DNA of 64,000 nucleotides. Source: Stramonita haemastoma (lineage: Eukaryota > Mollusca > Gastropoda > Neogastropoda > Muricidae). The notes under the pieces are model-generated. The model searched no databases, had not been told where the DNA came from, and was given only the letters and a program-made list of their open reading frames with translations. The position numbers and the translations under genes were made by a program. Below are positions 41,348-55,159 of the stretch, in pieces. The stretch is from contig CM060318.1 in NCBI GenBank assembly GCA_030674155.1, positions 78,524,887 to 78,588,886 of the forward strand. The letters are read 5' to 3'. Numbering within the stretch: position 1 is the first letter of the stretch; each line of letters begins with the position of its first letter.

Positions 41348-42390
41348 GTAAAGCATTTATATAGATCTCCCATTCTACACCCTCTACCTTTTTGACCTAG
41401 CTAGCACAAGTCATGTGGGTTAGGACAAGTCCAATGGGTCTTGTGCTCCAGCATCGTGGGGTTGGCAGCTTGCGATGAGATTGTTCAGGATGGATGGAGA
41501 TCTGACAGAAAAACCCCATGCAAATTGTATGTAGTTTTTATTAAAATAGTTACAGCAAAAATAGGAGGGGTGGAAGAAATGTTTTGAGCCTTGTCTACAA
41601 AATGGTTACCTGCCAGATCAAATGGTGGTCGCCTCTATGAATGATGTTTTCATTATTTATACAAATTTCCATTTTTTTTCCTACTTTCCTTCTTGCAGAT
41701 CCTTAAGAAAAGAAGGGGGTCACAATTTTAATGAAAACATTGAAAATTGAGTGTTGGTCCTTGGATCTGTTTTTGAAAGCATGAACCCATAGAAATTCAC
41801 CAAGACATGGTGAATACTTTACATGGCATTACTCCTTCATATACAGAGTCCTGTATTGTTCAAGGCTCAAAGCAAGTCACCCCTCCTAATTCTTTTCTTG
41901 CCTTTGATGTGACAAGTTTTTCTTTGGGTATAAAATGCTTCATGTCATTAAACTGTACCTTTGTTTCCATTATCAGACTGGAATTTTAAACTTAGAGTTC
42001 TCCTTAACACACTGCAATGGTCACTGCACTGACAATTTCTGACACCGTGTCATGACCAAGTTAAACCTGGGAAAAGCCCACCCCTCTGCATGTTACAAAT
42101 GGCATGCTAGGTATGTTCCTGACGTTATGCTACTGCCCATAGCTGTCCTCCCCCTTCTCCCCACCCCCCAACAAAACAAACAATAAACAAAAATTCAAAC
42201 CATATATGATGAAAGTTTCTGAACATATTAGTTTGACTGGATTTACATGTGGCCTCAAAAGGGAGATGGACTTCTGGTTCAATGTTACTCTACACAAAAC
42301 ACTAGAATGCATTTTCTTGAGGATTCTCAGAATATTAAGCTGTGGAACACCCAACAACAACAGAGACACACTGGTATTACCTTATTGGGT
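41348..42390. other. Unique-looking segment within the array, no gene seen
   Basis: About 1 kb of moderately AT-rich DNA without a box, 15-mers or recognisable element. It separates the KPLKG array from array unit 7. Confidence 0.45.
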
Positions 42391-43005
42391 GCTTCCACTT
42401 GCTGGTGCCGCATCCTCGGGCATTGAAGACCTAGGACGGGAACAGTGTTGTTGGCAGAATGATCCTACACAAAAAATGGAGACATGTTAAAATCGAATGG
42501 GGGGGAGAGAGAGAGAGGAGAGACTTGATATGTGTGAGATATTTTTTTAATATTATGCATGACATCTAGTTATGTGAAATTAGACGCTGTATGATGTTAT
42601 AGGAATGGACCGTTTTCTAGTAATACTAAGAAAAGTAATTATTGAAGAAAAAATGGAAGTTCATACTATCTCAATAAGTGAACCGCATACATTATATAGT
42701 TAGAAAGAATGACACATGAGAGAATATCCTATGTGGAAACAAAAGTATGTTATTCATATCACAGGAAATCAGCACACGATTTATTTCCTCAGCGCTAAGC
42801 ATGTTTGTGTCAAATCATTAGTATTTCAGACTTATGGCTTCTATGTGTGCGCATCTCGGCTTGAAGTACAGGACGGACAGCGTGTGGGCAGAGTGATCTA
42901 ACAAAAGGAGACATTTTAATGCCTGCACATCAGACAGAGAGGAGAGAGAGGAGAGGGAGAAGAGAGAGAGGAGAGGAGAGAGAGAGAGAGAGAGAGGAGA
43001 GAGAC

Positions 43006-43045
<40 letters not shown>

Positions 43046-43219
43046 CACTTTTGTTAGAGGTGGTATGATGACATGCACGCGCAAAATGTCACCATATTTT
43101 GTGAACCTAGGAGCTTTATCCAAGTAATATTAAAAAAAAAGAAGAAAAGACAGAAAAAAAAACCTACTGGAGTTGTGTAGTTACTTTCCAGATGTAGAAG
43201 GTGGTGGTAGAAAGTCTGA

Positions 43220-43830
43220 CGAGTGACTTGGCAGTGTAGTTTTCCAAGGTGCAGTCTTCTATGGTGCAGTCTTTTGTGGTGTAGTCTTCCATGCTGTAGT
43301 ACTCCATGGTGCAGTCTTCTATGGTGTAGTCTTCCGTGGTGCTCTTGTCTGTGGTTCTCAATGACGTTTTCTGTGGTGCAGTGTTGTATGCTGAAATCCT
43401 CTGTGATCAAGTCCTCTGTGGTGAAGTCTTCTGAAGATCTTTACAGTGAAATCGTCTACGGTGAATCCCTCTATGGCAAAGTCCTTTGTGAAGTCCTTTG
43501 TGGGTCTTTTAAGGTGAAGTCTTTTGTGGGTCTTTTAAGGTGAAGTCCTTTTGGGTGAAATCTTTTATGGTGAAGTCCTTTTTGGTTAAGTCTTTTATGG
43601 TGAAGTGTTTTTTGGTGAAGTCTTGGTAGTCCTTTTCGATGAAGTCCCCTATGGCAAAGTCCTCTGTGGCAAAGTCCTCTGTGGAAAGTCCTCTGTGGTG
43701 AAGTCCTTTGTGGTTAAGTCCTTTGTGGTGAAGTCCTCTGTGGCAAAGTCCTTTGTGGCAGAATCCTCTATGGTGAAGTCTTATGTGGAGCAGTCTTCCA
43801 TAGTATGGTTTTCATTGAGATGGGTGGGTC
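43220..43830 (-). repeat. 15-bp repeat block 7 with acceptor at 43,830
   Basis: ENYT-type units to about 43,390 and DFTTK-type units beyond, with many 12-13 bp shortened units near 43,480-43,640. The acceptor reads CCCTCCAAG|GACC. Confidence 0.8.
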
Positions 43831-43903
43831 CTTGGAGGGGAGACACTTAAAAAACAAAACCCCATCGTTTCAATTTAGTTATTACATGAGTGCATATGTT
43901 TTA

Positions 43904-43991
<88 letters not shown>

Positions 43992-44474
43992 AGATCACAT
44001 ATAAGTTACTGTGAAACAGCTATGGTCATGCTGTATGGTATGTTTATACTGAAATTGGATTCAGTTTCTAGTAATACCAAGAAAAGTTTGGAATTATCTG
44101 GTAGAAAAAACATTTGTGAAGTTCATAACTTTCTTCAATAAAGTTGGACACATCTACCAATTAACAGTAGTCGGCAAAAGAATGCCACACTTTAGAAGAA
44201 GCATCTTATGTGGAAACCAAAAGTACAAAGTTCACTTGTCTTGATCACTTTATATATATACAAACAAAATCAGCAGACAGATTTCATTTAGACCCAAGCG
44301 CTAAGCACTGGTTGCGTCATATTTTCGTTACTATTGTCCGTACCTTATTGGGTGCTTCCACTTGCTGGTGCCGCATCCTCAGGCATTGAAGTACCTAGGA
44401 CGGGAACAGTGTTGTTGGCAGAATGATTCTACACAAAAAAATGGAGACATGTTAAAATGAAATACCTGAAGAGA

Positions 44475-44540
<66 letters not shown>

Positions 44541-44579
44541 GAGAGAGAGAGAGAGAGAGATGAGAGAGAGAGGAGGAGG

Positions 44580-44614
<35 letters not shown>

Positions 44615-44632
44615 AAGCCAAGTAAACAGTTT

Positions 44633-44930
44633 AAGAACAGTACTGACTCCACTGCTCCTAGAGTCATTTGAACAAGACTATAAACTGAAACCCATGTGCA
44701 AATGCACAGAGAACACCTTGTGCACACATTAAAACCTATTTCACTTTTTGAAAGAGGAGGCCATTTGGTGATGGTAGGAACAGATGACATTTTACAAACA
44801 TGTGCACACAGGTGTCGTGTTTAGACACTTTCCCATAGTCGGAATGTGGCTACCTTACAGGTGGGTAAAAATAGTTGCATACGCAAAATCTTACCTTTGC
44901 TGAACCTTGGTGCTCTAGCCAAGAAAAAAA
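44633..44930 (+). mobile_element. SINE fragment within array unit 8
   Basis: Lacks the tRNA-like head; begins at the GTACTGACTCCACTGCTCC body segment and runs to a family 2-type end (TGGTGCTCTAGCC). A near-identical copy is at 62,090-62,390 in another unit. Confidence 0.72.
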
Positions 44931-45064
44931 TTAAGAAAGAAAGGAAAAGACAGAAAGAGAAAGAAAAGACAGAAAGAGAAAGAAAGACAGAAAAATACTT
45001 ACTGGAGTTCTGTAGTATCTTTTCGTGATGCAGAAGGTGGTGGTAGAAATCTTACTGAGTGACT

Positions 45065-45290
45065 TGGCAGTGTAGTTCTCCAAGGTGCAGTCTTCTATGG
45101 TGCTTATAAGTTGTAGTTTTCATTTATTTATGGTGTATAGTATCCATGGTGCATTTCAGGTGTAGTTTCCATGGTGATTGTGTAATCTTGGTGACGGAAG
45201 TCTTTTGTGTGAGTCTTTGTGGTAAGTCTGTGGTGGAGTCTTGGTGACTGGTAGTCTTCCATAGTGTAGTTTTCCAAAGATCAGTGAAGC
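45065..45290 (-). repeat. 15-bp repeat block 8 with acceptor at 45,290
   Basis: Shortened and indel-ridden units. It opens the noisy unit that runs to about 46,330. Confidence 0.65.
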
Positions 45291-45699
45291 CTGAAAAAGA
45301 GACATTGAAGAATAAAAAAACTTATGGATTGAATTCATTATTGGGGTATTGTTCCTTTAAGTAGGTCAATGGTTGTGTGTGGTATTGTGTGTGTGTTATG
45401 TTGATAAACTTTTAGGCATAAATCTGGTTATTGTCAAAACTGTGTATGGTCATACTGTATGGTAGTTTATACTGGAATTGGTCTTGTATATGTCAAAAAA
45501 ATAGATAAAAAGTGGAAATTATCCTGGTAGAAAACATTTGTGAAGTTTGACTATTCTATAAACTATGGACATTGGCATCTACCAATTATTATTAGTCAGC
45601 AAAAGAATGTTAGTCTATAGATGAAATATCTGTGTGAACTTATCTTTGGTGGCATTACATTGAGTACTGGGGAACATGTGGACAATTGTAACTTTCGGG

Positions 45700-46100
45700 T
45701 GTTCTTGTGTGATTCTTTTAGGACGGAAATTGATGTTCAGATGTGAAATTGTGTGAAGTGGAAGTTTTGGGTGAATTCTTTGGGAGTTCTCGTGGTGAAG
45801 TCTTTTGTGTGATGTTCTCTGTGGTGAAGTTTTTGGTGAATTTCTGGTGATTCTTGTGGTGAAGTCTTATGCGTGAGTCTCTGTGGTGATGTTTCTGTGG
45901 TGAGTCTTGTGGTGAGTTTCTTGGGTGAAGTTTTCTTGTTTGAATTTGAGTTTTAAGTTCGTGGAGCTGTGGACTTGGTGATTTTAATTTTGGGTATTTC
46001 TTGTGTGGATTGGGTGTTAGAGTGTGGTGAGTGTGGTGTGTGTTGATGAGTGAGTGGTTGTTTGGTTTTTTTGGGGATTTCTTTGGTGTGGTGAGTGATA
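45700..46100 (-). repeat. Degraded 15-bp repeat block 9
   Basis: Recognisable GTGGTGAAGTCTTTTG units mixed with truncated GTGAGTCT and GTGATTCT strings. The adjoining box is not recognisable. Confidence 0.6.
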
Positions 46101-46344
46101 GTGGAGTGTGTATATATAGGTTTGGTTTTGTATGTTATGGTTTTTGTTGTATGTTTATTGGAATGGTTTGTATGTTTATAAATAAATAAAATTGAAATTC
46201 TGGTAGAAACATTGTGAGTTCGTGATAAATTTCGCATGGATTGCCAATAATATAGTACAAAAAATGATAGTTATAGAAAATATCTGTGTGAAACCAAAGT
46301 ACAATTTTCTGCATCAAAATAATACAAATTGCATGAATTCTTCG

Positions 46345-47020
46345 GTGGGAAACCAGTTCTCTGTGGTGAAGTCTTTTGTGGTGACTTCTCTGTGGTGAAG
46401 TCTTTTGTGGTGATTTCTCTGTGGTGAAGTCTTTTGTGGTGAAGTCTTTTGCGGTGAAGTCTTTTGCTGTGAAGTTCTCTGTGGTGAAGTCTTTTGTGGT
46501 GATGTTCTCTGTGGTGAAGTCTTTTGTGGTCTGAGAAGTCTTTGTGACGGTGTAGTCTTTTGCAGTGAAGTCCTCTGTGGTGAAGTCTTTTGTGGTGAAG
46601 TCTTTTGCGGTGAAGTTCTCTGTGGTGAAGTCTTTTGCTGTGAAGTTCTCTGTGGTGAAGTTTTTTGCTGTGAAGTTCTCTGTGGTGAAGTCTTTTGCTG
46701 TGAAGTCTTTGTGTTGAAGTCTTTTGCTGTGAAGTCCTTTGTGGTGAAGTCTTTTGCTGTGAAGTCCTTTGTGGTGAAGTCTTTTGCGGTGAAGTCCTTT
46801 GTGGTGAAATCTTATGTGGTGAAGTCATCTGTATATAGGGTCCTTGAGGTGAAGTCTTTTGTGGTGAAGTCCTTTGTGTTGGAATCCTTTGTTGTGAAGT
46901 TTTGTTGTGAAGTCCTTTGTGGTGGAATCCTTTGTTGTGAAGTCTTGTGGTGAAGTCCTTTGTTGTGAAGTCTTGTGGTGTAGTCTTCCATTGTGTAGTT
47001 TTCTAAAAGATCAGTGAAGC
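46345..47020 (-). repeat. 15-bp repeat block 10, acceptor at 47,020, box absent
   Basis: About 40 units with CTTTTGCTGTGAAGT and CTTTTGCGGTGAAGT variants (TAKDF and TAKDF-like codons on the minus strand). All three minus frames are open over most of it. The 75-bp box is missing on its left. Confidence 0.85.
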
Positions 47021-47097
47021 CTGAAAAAGAGACAAAGAATTAAAAAAACTTATGGTTTTAATTCATTACTGGGGTACTTTTCCTTTAAGAGTGAGGT

Positions 47098-47157
<60 letters not shown>

Positions 47158-47626
47158 GTGTGTGTGTGTGTGTTATTTAAATACTTTTAGGCATAACATC
47201 TGGGTTATTGTCAAACTGTCTATGGTCATATTGTATGGTATGTTTATACTGGATTGGTTTGTATGTTTAAAAAAAAATAAAATAAAAAGTTGGAAATATT
47301 ATCTGGTAGAAAACATTTGTAAAGTTTGTGGCTATCAATAAACTTGGACATGGCATCTGCCAACTAATAGTCAGCAAAAGAATGTTAGTCTATAAAAGAA
47401 ATATCCTGTGTGGAAACCCAAAGTACAATTTTACTTGTCTTGATCATTTAAGAAAAAAAATTATATGCAAAATTAGCATGTAGATTTCATTTACGACGGA
47501 GTTCTAGGCACCAGGTAATGACAAATTTTTTCACCGTTACCCGTACCTTAATTGGGTGCTTCCACTTGCTGGTGCCACATCCTCAGGCATTGAAGTACCT
47601 AGGACGGGAACAGTGTTGTTGGCAGA

Positions 47627-47756
47627 TGTGGTGAAGTCTTTTGTGGTGATGTCTTATGGTGAAGTCCTTTGTGGTGAAGTCTTGTGGTGTAGTCCTTTGT
47701 GGTGGAGTCTTGTGTGAAGTCTTCCATAGTGTAGTTTTCCCAAAGATCAGTGAGGC
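47627..47756 (-). repeat. Short 15-bp repeat block 11 with acceptor at 47,756
   Basis: Only about seven units. The exon-like interval from acceptor to CCTAG|GT is 158 bp, not a multiple of three. Confidence 0.8.
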
Positions 47757-48343
47757 CTGAAAAAGAGACATTGAAGAAAAAAACAACTTATGGCTTTAAT
47801 TCATTACTGGAGTACTTTTCCTTTAAGAGTGAGGTTATATGTGTGTGTGGTGAGTGTGTGTGTGTATGTGTGTGAGATTATTATTTAAATACTTTTAGGC
47901 ATAACATCTGCGTTATTGTCAAACTTTCTATGGTCATACTGTATGGTATGTTTATACTGGAATTGGTACGTTTCAAAAAAACAAAAACGTTGGGGATTAT
48001 CTGGTAGAAAACACATTTGTGAAGTTCGTGACTATCAATAAACTTGGACATGGCATCTATCAATTATTATTATTTGGCAAAGGAATGTTATTCTATAGAA
48101 GAAATATGTGTGGAAACGAAAAGTACAATTTTACTCGTCTTCATTTTTTTTTAAATATAATTTTAAAAAAATAATAAATCATCTACAAAATTAGCATGTA
48201 GATTTCATTTACGCTCGAGTTCTAGGCACCAGGTAATGACAAATTTTTTAACCGTTACCATACCGTAATTGGATGCTTCCACTTGCTGGTGCCGCATCCT
48301 CAGGCATTGAAGTACCTAGGACGGGAACAGTGTTGTTGGCAGA

Positions 48344-48828
48344 TGTGGTGAAGTCTTTTGTGGTGATGTTCTCTGTGGTGAAGTCTTCTGTGGTGAAGTC
48401 TTTTGCGGTGAAGTCTTTTGCAGTGAAATCTTTTGCGGTGAAGTTCTCTGTGGTGAAATCTTTTGTGGTGAAGTCTTTTGTGGTGAAGTTCTCTGTGGTG
48501 AAGTCTTTTGCTGTGAAGTCTTTTGCTGTGAAGACTTTTGCTGTGAAGTCTTTTGCGGTGAAGTCTTTTGCGGTGAAGTCCTTTGTGGTGAAATCTTTGT
48601 GGTGAAGTCATCTGTATACAGGTCCTTGAGGTGAAGTCTTTTGTGTTCGAGTCCTTTGTTGTGAACTCCTGTGGTGAAGTCCTTTGTGTTGGAGTCCTTT
48701 GTTGTGAAGTCTTGTGGTGAAGTACTTTGTATTGGAGTCCTTTGTGGTGAAGTCTTGTGGTGAAGTCCTTTGTGGTGAAGTCCTTTGTGGTGAAGTCTTG
48801 TGGTGTAGTCTTCCATAGTGTAGTTGTA
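48344..48828 (-). repeat. 15-bp repeat block 12
   Basis: About 32 units; two minus-strand frames stay open over 500 bp (SPQKT-type and HHKRL-type). Its ENYT end has been replaced by the inserted segment at 48,829-48,911. Confidence 0.85.
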
Positions 48829-48911
48829 TTTGTATTTTTTTTGGTATTTTGTACCACTTTATGTCACGGCAGATTTCTCTGCGTGAAATTCGGGCTGCTC
48901 TCCTGGGGAGT
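48829..48911 (-). mobile_element. Fragment of an unidentified interspersed repeat inserted at the exon-like 5' end
   Basis: About 85 bp including GCGTGAAATTCGGGCTGCTC that no other unit has at this point, placed between the block and the conserved GTGAAGCCTGAAAAAG acceptor. Its origin is unknown to me. Confidence 0.5.
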
Positions 48912-48997
48912 GAAGCCTGAAAAAGAGATAAAGAATAAAAAAAAACAACTTATGGTGTTAATTCATTACTGGGGTACTTTTCCTTTAAGAGTGAGGT

Positions 48998-49065
<68 letters not shown>

Positions 49066-49506
49066 TAAATACTTTTAGGCTTAACATCTGGGTTATTGTC
49101 AAACTGTCTATGGTCATACTGTATGGTATGTTTATACTGGAATTGGTTTGTATGTTTCAAAAAAAAAAAAAAAAAAGTTGGAAATTATCTGGTAGAAAAC
49201 ATTTGTGAAGTTTGTGGCTATCAATAAACTTGGACATGGCATCTGCCAACTATATTAGTCAGCAAAAGAATATTCTATAGAAGAAATATCCTGTGTGGAT
49301 ACTAAAAGTACAATTTTACTTGTCTTATCTTTTTTTTTTGAGAAATGATATACAAAATTAGCATGTAGATTTCGTTTACGACGGAGTTCTAGGCACCAGT
49401 TGCGACAACTTTTGTAACCGTTACCCGTACCTTATTAGTTGCTTCCACTTGCTGGTGCCACATCCTCAGGCATTGAAGTACCTAGGACGGGAACAGTGTT
49501 GTTGGT

Positions 49507-49905
49507 AGATGTGGTGAAGTCTTTTGTGGTGATGTTCTCTGTGGTGAAGTCTTTTGCAGTGAAGTCTTTTGCGGTGAAGTTCTCTGTGGTGAAGTCTTTT
49601 GTGGTTGAAGTCTTTTGCGGTGAAGTTCTCTGTGGTGAAGCTCTCTGTGGTGAAGTCTTGTGGTGAAGTTCTCTGTGGTGAAGTCTTTTGTGGTGAAGTC
49701 CTTTGCAGTTAAGTTTTTTACGGTGAAGTCTTTTGCGATGAAATATGTTGTGAAGTCATTATATAGGTCCTTGAGATGAAGTCTTTTGTGGTGAAGTCCT
49801 TTATGGTGAAGTCCTTTGTGTTGGAGTCCTTTGTGTTGAAGTCCTTTGTGGTGAAGTCTTGTGGTGTAGTCTTCCAAAGTGTAGTTTTCCAAAAGATCAG
49901 TGAAG
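49507..49905 (-). repeat. 15-bp repeat block 13
   Basis: Frames switch from ENYTLEDYTT through HHKGL to DFTTKDFTT and then SPQKT. The acceptor is altered to TTTTTCAAG|CTTC. Confidence 0.82.
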
Positions 49906-49981
49906 CTTGAAAAAGACATTGAAGAAAAAAACATGGATTTATTTCATTACTGGGGTACTTTTCCTTTAAGAGTGAGGTTAT

Positions 49982-50055
<74 letters not shown>

Positions 50056-50505
50056 AAATACTTTAAGGCATAACATCTGGGTTGTTGTCAAACTGTCTAT
50101 CGTCATACTGTATGGTATGTTTATACTGGAATTGGTTTGTATGTTTCCAAAAAAATAAAATAAAAAATTGGAAATTATCTGGTAGAAAACATTTGTAAAG
50201 TTCGTGGCTATCAATAAACTTGGACATGGCATCTGCCAACTAATATTATTCCGCAAAAGAATGTTAGTCTATAGAAGAAATATCCTGTGTGGAAACCAAA
50301 AGTACAGTTTTACTGGTCTTGATCATTTTTTAAAAATAGAAATTATATACAAATTAGCATGTAGATTTCATATACGCCGGAATTCTAGGCACCAGTTGTG
50401 ACAAATTTTGTAACCGTTACCCGTACCTTATTGGTTGCTTCCACTTGCTGGTGCCGCATCCTCAGGTATTGAAGTACCTAGGACGGGAACAGTGTTGTTG
50501 GCAGA

Positions 50506-50860
50506 TGTGGTGAAGTCTTTTGTGGTGAAGTTTTCTGTGGTGAAATATTTTGCTGTGGAGTCTTTTGCGGTGAAGTCCTTTGCGGTGAAGTCTTTTGCAG
50601 TGAAGTCTTTTGTGGTGAAGTTCTTTGTGTTGGAGTCCTTTGTGTTGGAGTCCTTTGTGTTGGAGTCCTTTGTGTTGGAGTCCTTTGTGTTGAAGTCTTG
50701 TGGTGAAGTCCTTTGTGTTGAAGTCTTGCGGATAAGTCTTGTGTGGTGAAGTCCTTTGTGTTGAAGTCTTGCGGATAAGTCTTGTGTGGTGAAGTCTTGT
50801 GTGGTGAAGTCCTTTGTGGTGACGTCTTCCATAGTGTAGTTTTCCAAAGATCAGTGAAGC
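50506..50860 (-). repeat. 15-bp repeat block 14 with acceptor at 50,860
   Basis: A minus-strand frame runs from MENYTMEDVTTKDFTT through four tandem NTKDS pentapeptides into KDFTTSANNTVPVLG. The acceptor-to-donor interval is 383 bp; one extra T in the CTTTGG run (CTTTTGG in many other copies) would make it 384. Confidence 0.85.
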
Positions 50861-50970
50861 CTGAAAAAGAGACATTGAAGAATAAAACTTATGGTTTTAA
50901 TTCATTACTGGGGTACTTTTCCTTTAGGAGTGAAGTTATGTGTGTATTTGTTGTGTGTGTGTGTGTGTGT

Positions 50971-51074
<104 letters not shown>

Positions 51075-51536
51075 GTGTGTGTGTGTGTGATTTTTATTTA
51101 AATACTTTTAGGCATAACACCTGGGTTATTGTCAAACTGTCTATGGTCATACTGTATGGTATGTTTATACTGGAAATGGTTTGTATGTTTCAACAAATAA
51201 AAAGAAAAGGAATTACCTGGTAGAAAAAAATTGTGAAGTTTATAATCGATAAAGTTGGATATGGCATCTACCAACTAATATTAGTCAGCAAAAAAATGCC
51301 ACACATGTGAAGAAATATCCTATGTGGAAAGCAAAAGTACAATATTCATTTGTTTTGATCACATCATTCTTATATAAATGATATACAAAGAAAGCATGTA
51401 TATTTCATTTACGCCTAAGAATTGGCACCAGTTATGACAAATTCCGTAACCGTTACTCGTACCTTACCGGGTGCTTCCACTTGCTGGTGCCGCATCCTCA
51501 GGCATTGAAGTACCTAGGACGGGAACAGTGTTGTTG

Positions 51537-51873
51537 GCAGATGTGGTGAAGTCTTTTGTGGTGATGTTCTCTGTGGTGAAGTCTTTTGTGGTGAAGTTCT
51601 CTGTGGTGAAGTCTTTTGTGGTGAAGTTCTCTGTAGTGAAGTCTTTTGTGGTGAAGTCTTTTGCGGTAAAGTCCTTTGGGGTGAAGTCTTTTGCGGTGAA
51701 GTCTTTTGTGGTGAAGTTCTCTGTGGTGAAGTCCTTTATGGTAAAGTCCTTTGAGGTGAAGTCCTTTGAGTTGAAGTCCTTTGTGGTGGAGTCCTTTGTG
51801 TTGAAGTCCTTTATGGTGAAGTCTTATGTGGTGTGGTCTTCCATAGTGTAGTTTTCCCAAAGATAAGTGAAGC
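51537..51873 (-). repeat. 15-bp repeat block 15 with acceptor at 51,873
   Basis: Acceptor-to-donor interval 360 bp, a multiple of three. However, the DFTT frame has a TAA where the usual AAA/AAG codon is TAA (plus-strand GTCTTATGTGG). Confidence 0.85.
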
Positions 51874-51952
51874 CTGAAAAAGAGACGTTGAAGAATAAAA
51901 AACCTTATGGTTTTAATTCATTATTGGGGTACTTTTCCTTTGAGAGTGAGGT

Positions 51953-52011
<59 letters not shown>

Positions 52012-52466
52012 TTTTTATTTAAATACTTTTAGGCATAACATCTGGGTTATTGTCAAACTGTCTATGGTCATACTGTATGGTATGTTTATACTGTAATTGG
52101 TTTGTACGTTTCAAAAAAAAGAAGAAAAAAAGTTGGGAATTATCTGGTAGAAAACATATTTGTGATGTTTGTGACTATCTCTCAATAAACTTGGACATGG
52201 CATCTAACAATTATTATTATTCAGCAAAAGAATGTTACTCTATAGAAGAAATATCCTGTGTGGAAACTAAAAGTACAATTTTACTTGTCGATCATTAAAA
52301 AAAAAGAAAAAAAGAAAAAATTAGGATGTATTTCATTTACGTCGAGTTCTAGGCACTAGTTGTGACAAATTTTGTAACCATTACCTGTACCTTAATTGGG
52401 TGCTTCCACTTGCTGGTGGCGCATCCTCAGGCATTGAAGTACCTAGGATGGGAACAGTGTTGTTGG

Positions 52467-53089
52467 CAGATGTGGTGAAGTCTTCTGTGGTGAAGTTCTC
52501 TGTGGTGAAGTCTTTTGCAGTGAAGTCTTGTGGTGAAGTTCTCTGTGGTGAAGTCTTTTGCAGTGAAGTCTTGTGGTGAAGTTCTCTGTGGTGAAGTCTT
52601 TTGTGGTTGAAGTCTTTTGCGGTGAAGTTCTCTGTGGTGAAGCTCTCTGTGGTGAAGCTCTCTGTGGTGAAGTCTTGTGGTGAAGTCTTTTGTGGTAAAG
52701 TTCTCTGTGGTGAAGGTTTTTGCAGTGAAGGTCTTGAGGTGAAGTCTTTTGCGGTGAAATCCTCTGTGGTGAAGTCTTTGTGGTGAAGTCCTTTGCGGTG
52801 AAGTCTTTTGCGGTGAAGTCTTTTGCGATGAAGTCTTTTGTGGTGAAGTCCTTTGTGTTGAAGTCTTTTGCGGTGAAGTCTTTTGCAGTGAACTCTTTTG
52901 CGGTGAACTCTTTTGCGATGAATTTCTTTGTGGTGAAATATGTGGTGAAGTCATTTGTATATAGGTCCTTGAGATGAAGTCCTTTGTGTTGGAGTCCTTT
53001 GTGTTGGAGTCCTTTGTGTTGAAGTCCTTTGTGGTGGAGTCTTGTGGTGTAGTCTTCCAAAGTGTAGTTTTCGAAAAGATCAGTGAAGC
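52467..53089 (-). repeat. 15-bp repeat block 16, acceptor split by LTR insertion
   Basis: About 40 units, including long runs of KDFTAKDFTT. The acceptor site CAGG has been duplicated by the insertion starting at 53,093. Confidence 0.85.
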
Positions 53090-53267
53090 CTGTGTAGACA
53101 TGACAGGTTCGTTTGTTGTCCTTTTCCACACTAAGGGGTGAAGAATGGGGGGGAGAGGGAAGATGGTAGGATTTCTTCAGGCACTCCACATCTCAAACGT
53201 ATTGATGGAGGCCACGCAGGGGTGTTATGGTAACACGTTTTATTGTTTTATTTACCACAACAAAACA

Positions 53268-53400
53268 ACACACACCTGAAACAAATACAAAATTCAGGTA
53301 ATCATTCACATTTAACACACACACCTGAAACAAATATAAAATTCAGGTAACTTTCCACATTTACAACCACACCTGAAACAAATACGAAATCCATGTAACT
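53268..53400 (+). repeat. Three about 57-bp direct repeats inside the LTR-like element
   Basis: ACACCTGAAACAAATA-AAAT followed by CAGGTAAC-type sequence occurs three times. Confidence 0.85.
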
Positions 53401-53712
53401 ACCCATAATTAACCAGGTACATAGCTCATGAAAGGCACACCTAGCAAATACTATTGTGGTCTATGGTCTAGCCGAGTATCAGAATAAAACTCCTTTCATC
53501 ACCGACACCAAGATACCAAGTTAATCACAGGGAACCAACAGAGAGTATAAAATTGTAAATAGCAAATCCACATATTACAATTAACCAGGAAAACCCTTTC
53601 CTCAGCACTCTCAGCTGACATTATCCTAAATAATGTCCAACAGAACTTAGTTTATGCTAAGATCTTTTCCACAACATTGGTTCCTATCAAACCTATGGAT
53701 ATCGTAGCACAC

Positions 53713-53876
<164 letters not shown>

Positions 53877-54737
53877 TAAGGAAGAGATTGAGCAGGCATA
53901 ATCTAGCGTCTCAAAAATCGCATACAAAACTAGCGGCTTTTCCGGCAAATGACTAACCATAGTCACACACGATTACCGGAACCCCTTTGCACAATCATAA
54001 AACAAGTATCTCAAGGACCAGGCTAGTCCTTAATTTCAAATAATACAGTCACCAAACACCCTTCACAGTTTCTAACTCAAAGTCATGTATTCCCATTAAA
54101 CTATACCATGATAGTTTAACACAATAACTTTGTACTAGCCCACATTAATTTATCTGCGATCACTGCGATTTATATAAACTTCATCTCAGAATAACATGAA
54201 ACCAAATCGATAAACATCCAATCAATCATAAAATAAACCCAAGCTCTCACAATTAAATAATAAAAGTCTTACGATTCTCAACCAACTTCCGTGTGTCAAA
54301 CAATACGCACTCTCACGAAACCAAATCCATCATTAAATTCAGTTAGTATAGGGGATCGAATTTGTTTGTCAATTAACCATCACCCTGATAAAACCAAACT
54401 ACAATAAAAATGTTTCACTTACAGCTCAACCCGAAGAACAACTGCTGTATACTAGTGTCGTCACATCGTTGCGCTCTACGGCCCACAAAGCGTCTTGCCG
54501 TCCGTCCTCTAGCTGTCGTAGGGAAAGGCTGAGTGACTGACCGATCCTCTTACTTACACGAAGCTTATTCTGCCCTAAAGTCTAGACCAATCATGTCCAG
54601 GGGGGGTGCAGGTGACTTGGGCTTAGCCCAATCAATTTAAACTAAAAATTTAAAAAGAACCAAGTCAGCAAAAGTTAACCACAACAACAAGCTTGTTGAG
54701 CAATAGACTAGCAGGGCAGACCTGTTAATTGTCGCCA

Positions 54738-54840
54738 GCTTGTCTCAAGTGGGCAACAACGACTCTCCCTCCTGTCTCAAGTGGGCAGCCAGGACTCTCC
54801 TTCTTGTCTCAAGTGGGCAGTCACAACTCTCCCTCTCTAA
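54738..54840 (+). repeat. Three about 36-bp direct repeats inside the LTR-like element
   Basis: TTGTCTCAAGTGGGCA followed by GACTCTCCCTC-type sequence, three copies. Confidence 0.85.
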
Positions 54841-55089
54841 TTCCGACTCTGGCGCGACTCTCGCACTAACAGAGAAAAATAAGTCGGGTACACATAGACC
54901 TATGTCAGCCCCTGTAACACTCTTAGAAGGGAAGGGGAAGGAGGAGGGGAGGAGAGGGTTGTAGTTCGACAGTTAGTGTCTAGTTATAGTGTCTAAAGTG
55001 CACACTATAACACCTGAAAAAGACATTGAAGAAAAAAACAACTTATGGTTTTAATCCATTACTGGGGTACTTTTCCTTTAAGAGTGAGG

Positions 55090-55159
<70 letters not shown>

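Noticed and set aside
46271..46828. 185-residue minus-strand frame as a stand-alone gene
   Set aside because: The frame is open only because every register of the 15-mer lacks stops; its start and end fall in spacer, and the register does not match the predicted acceptor.
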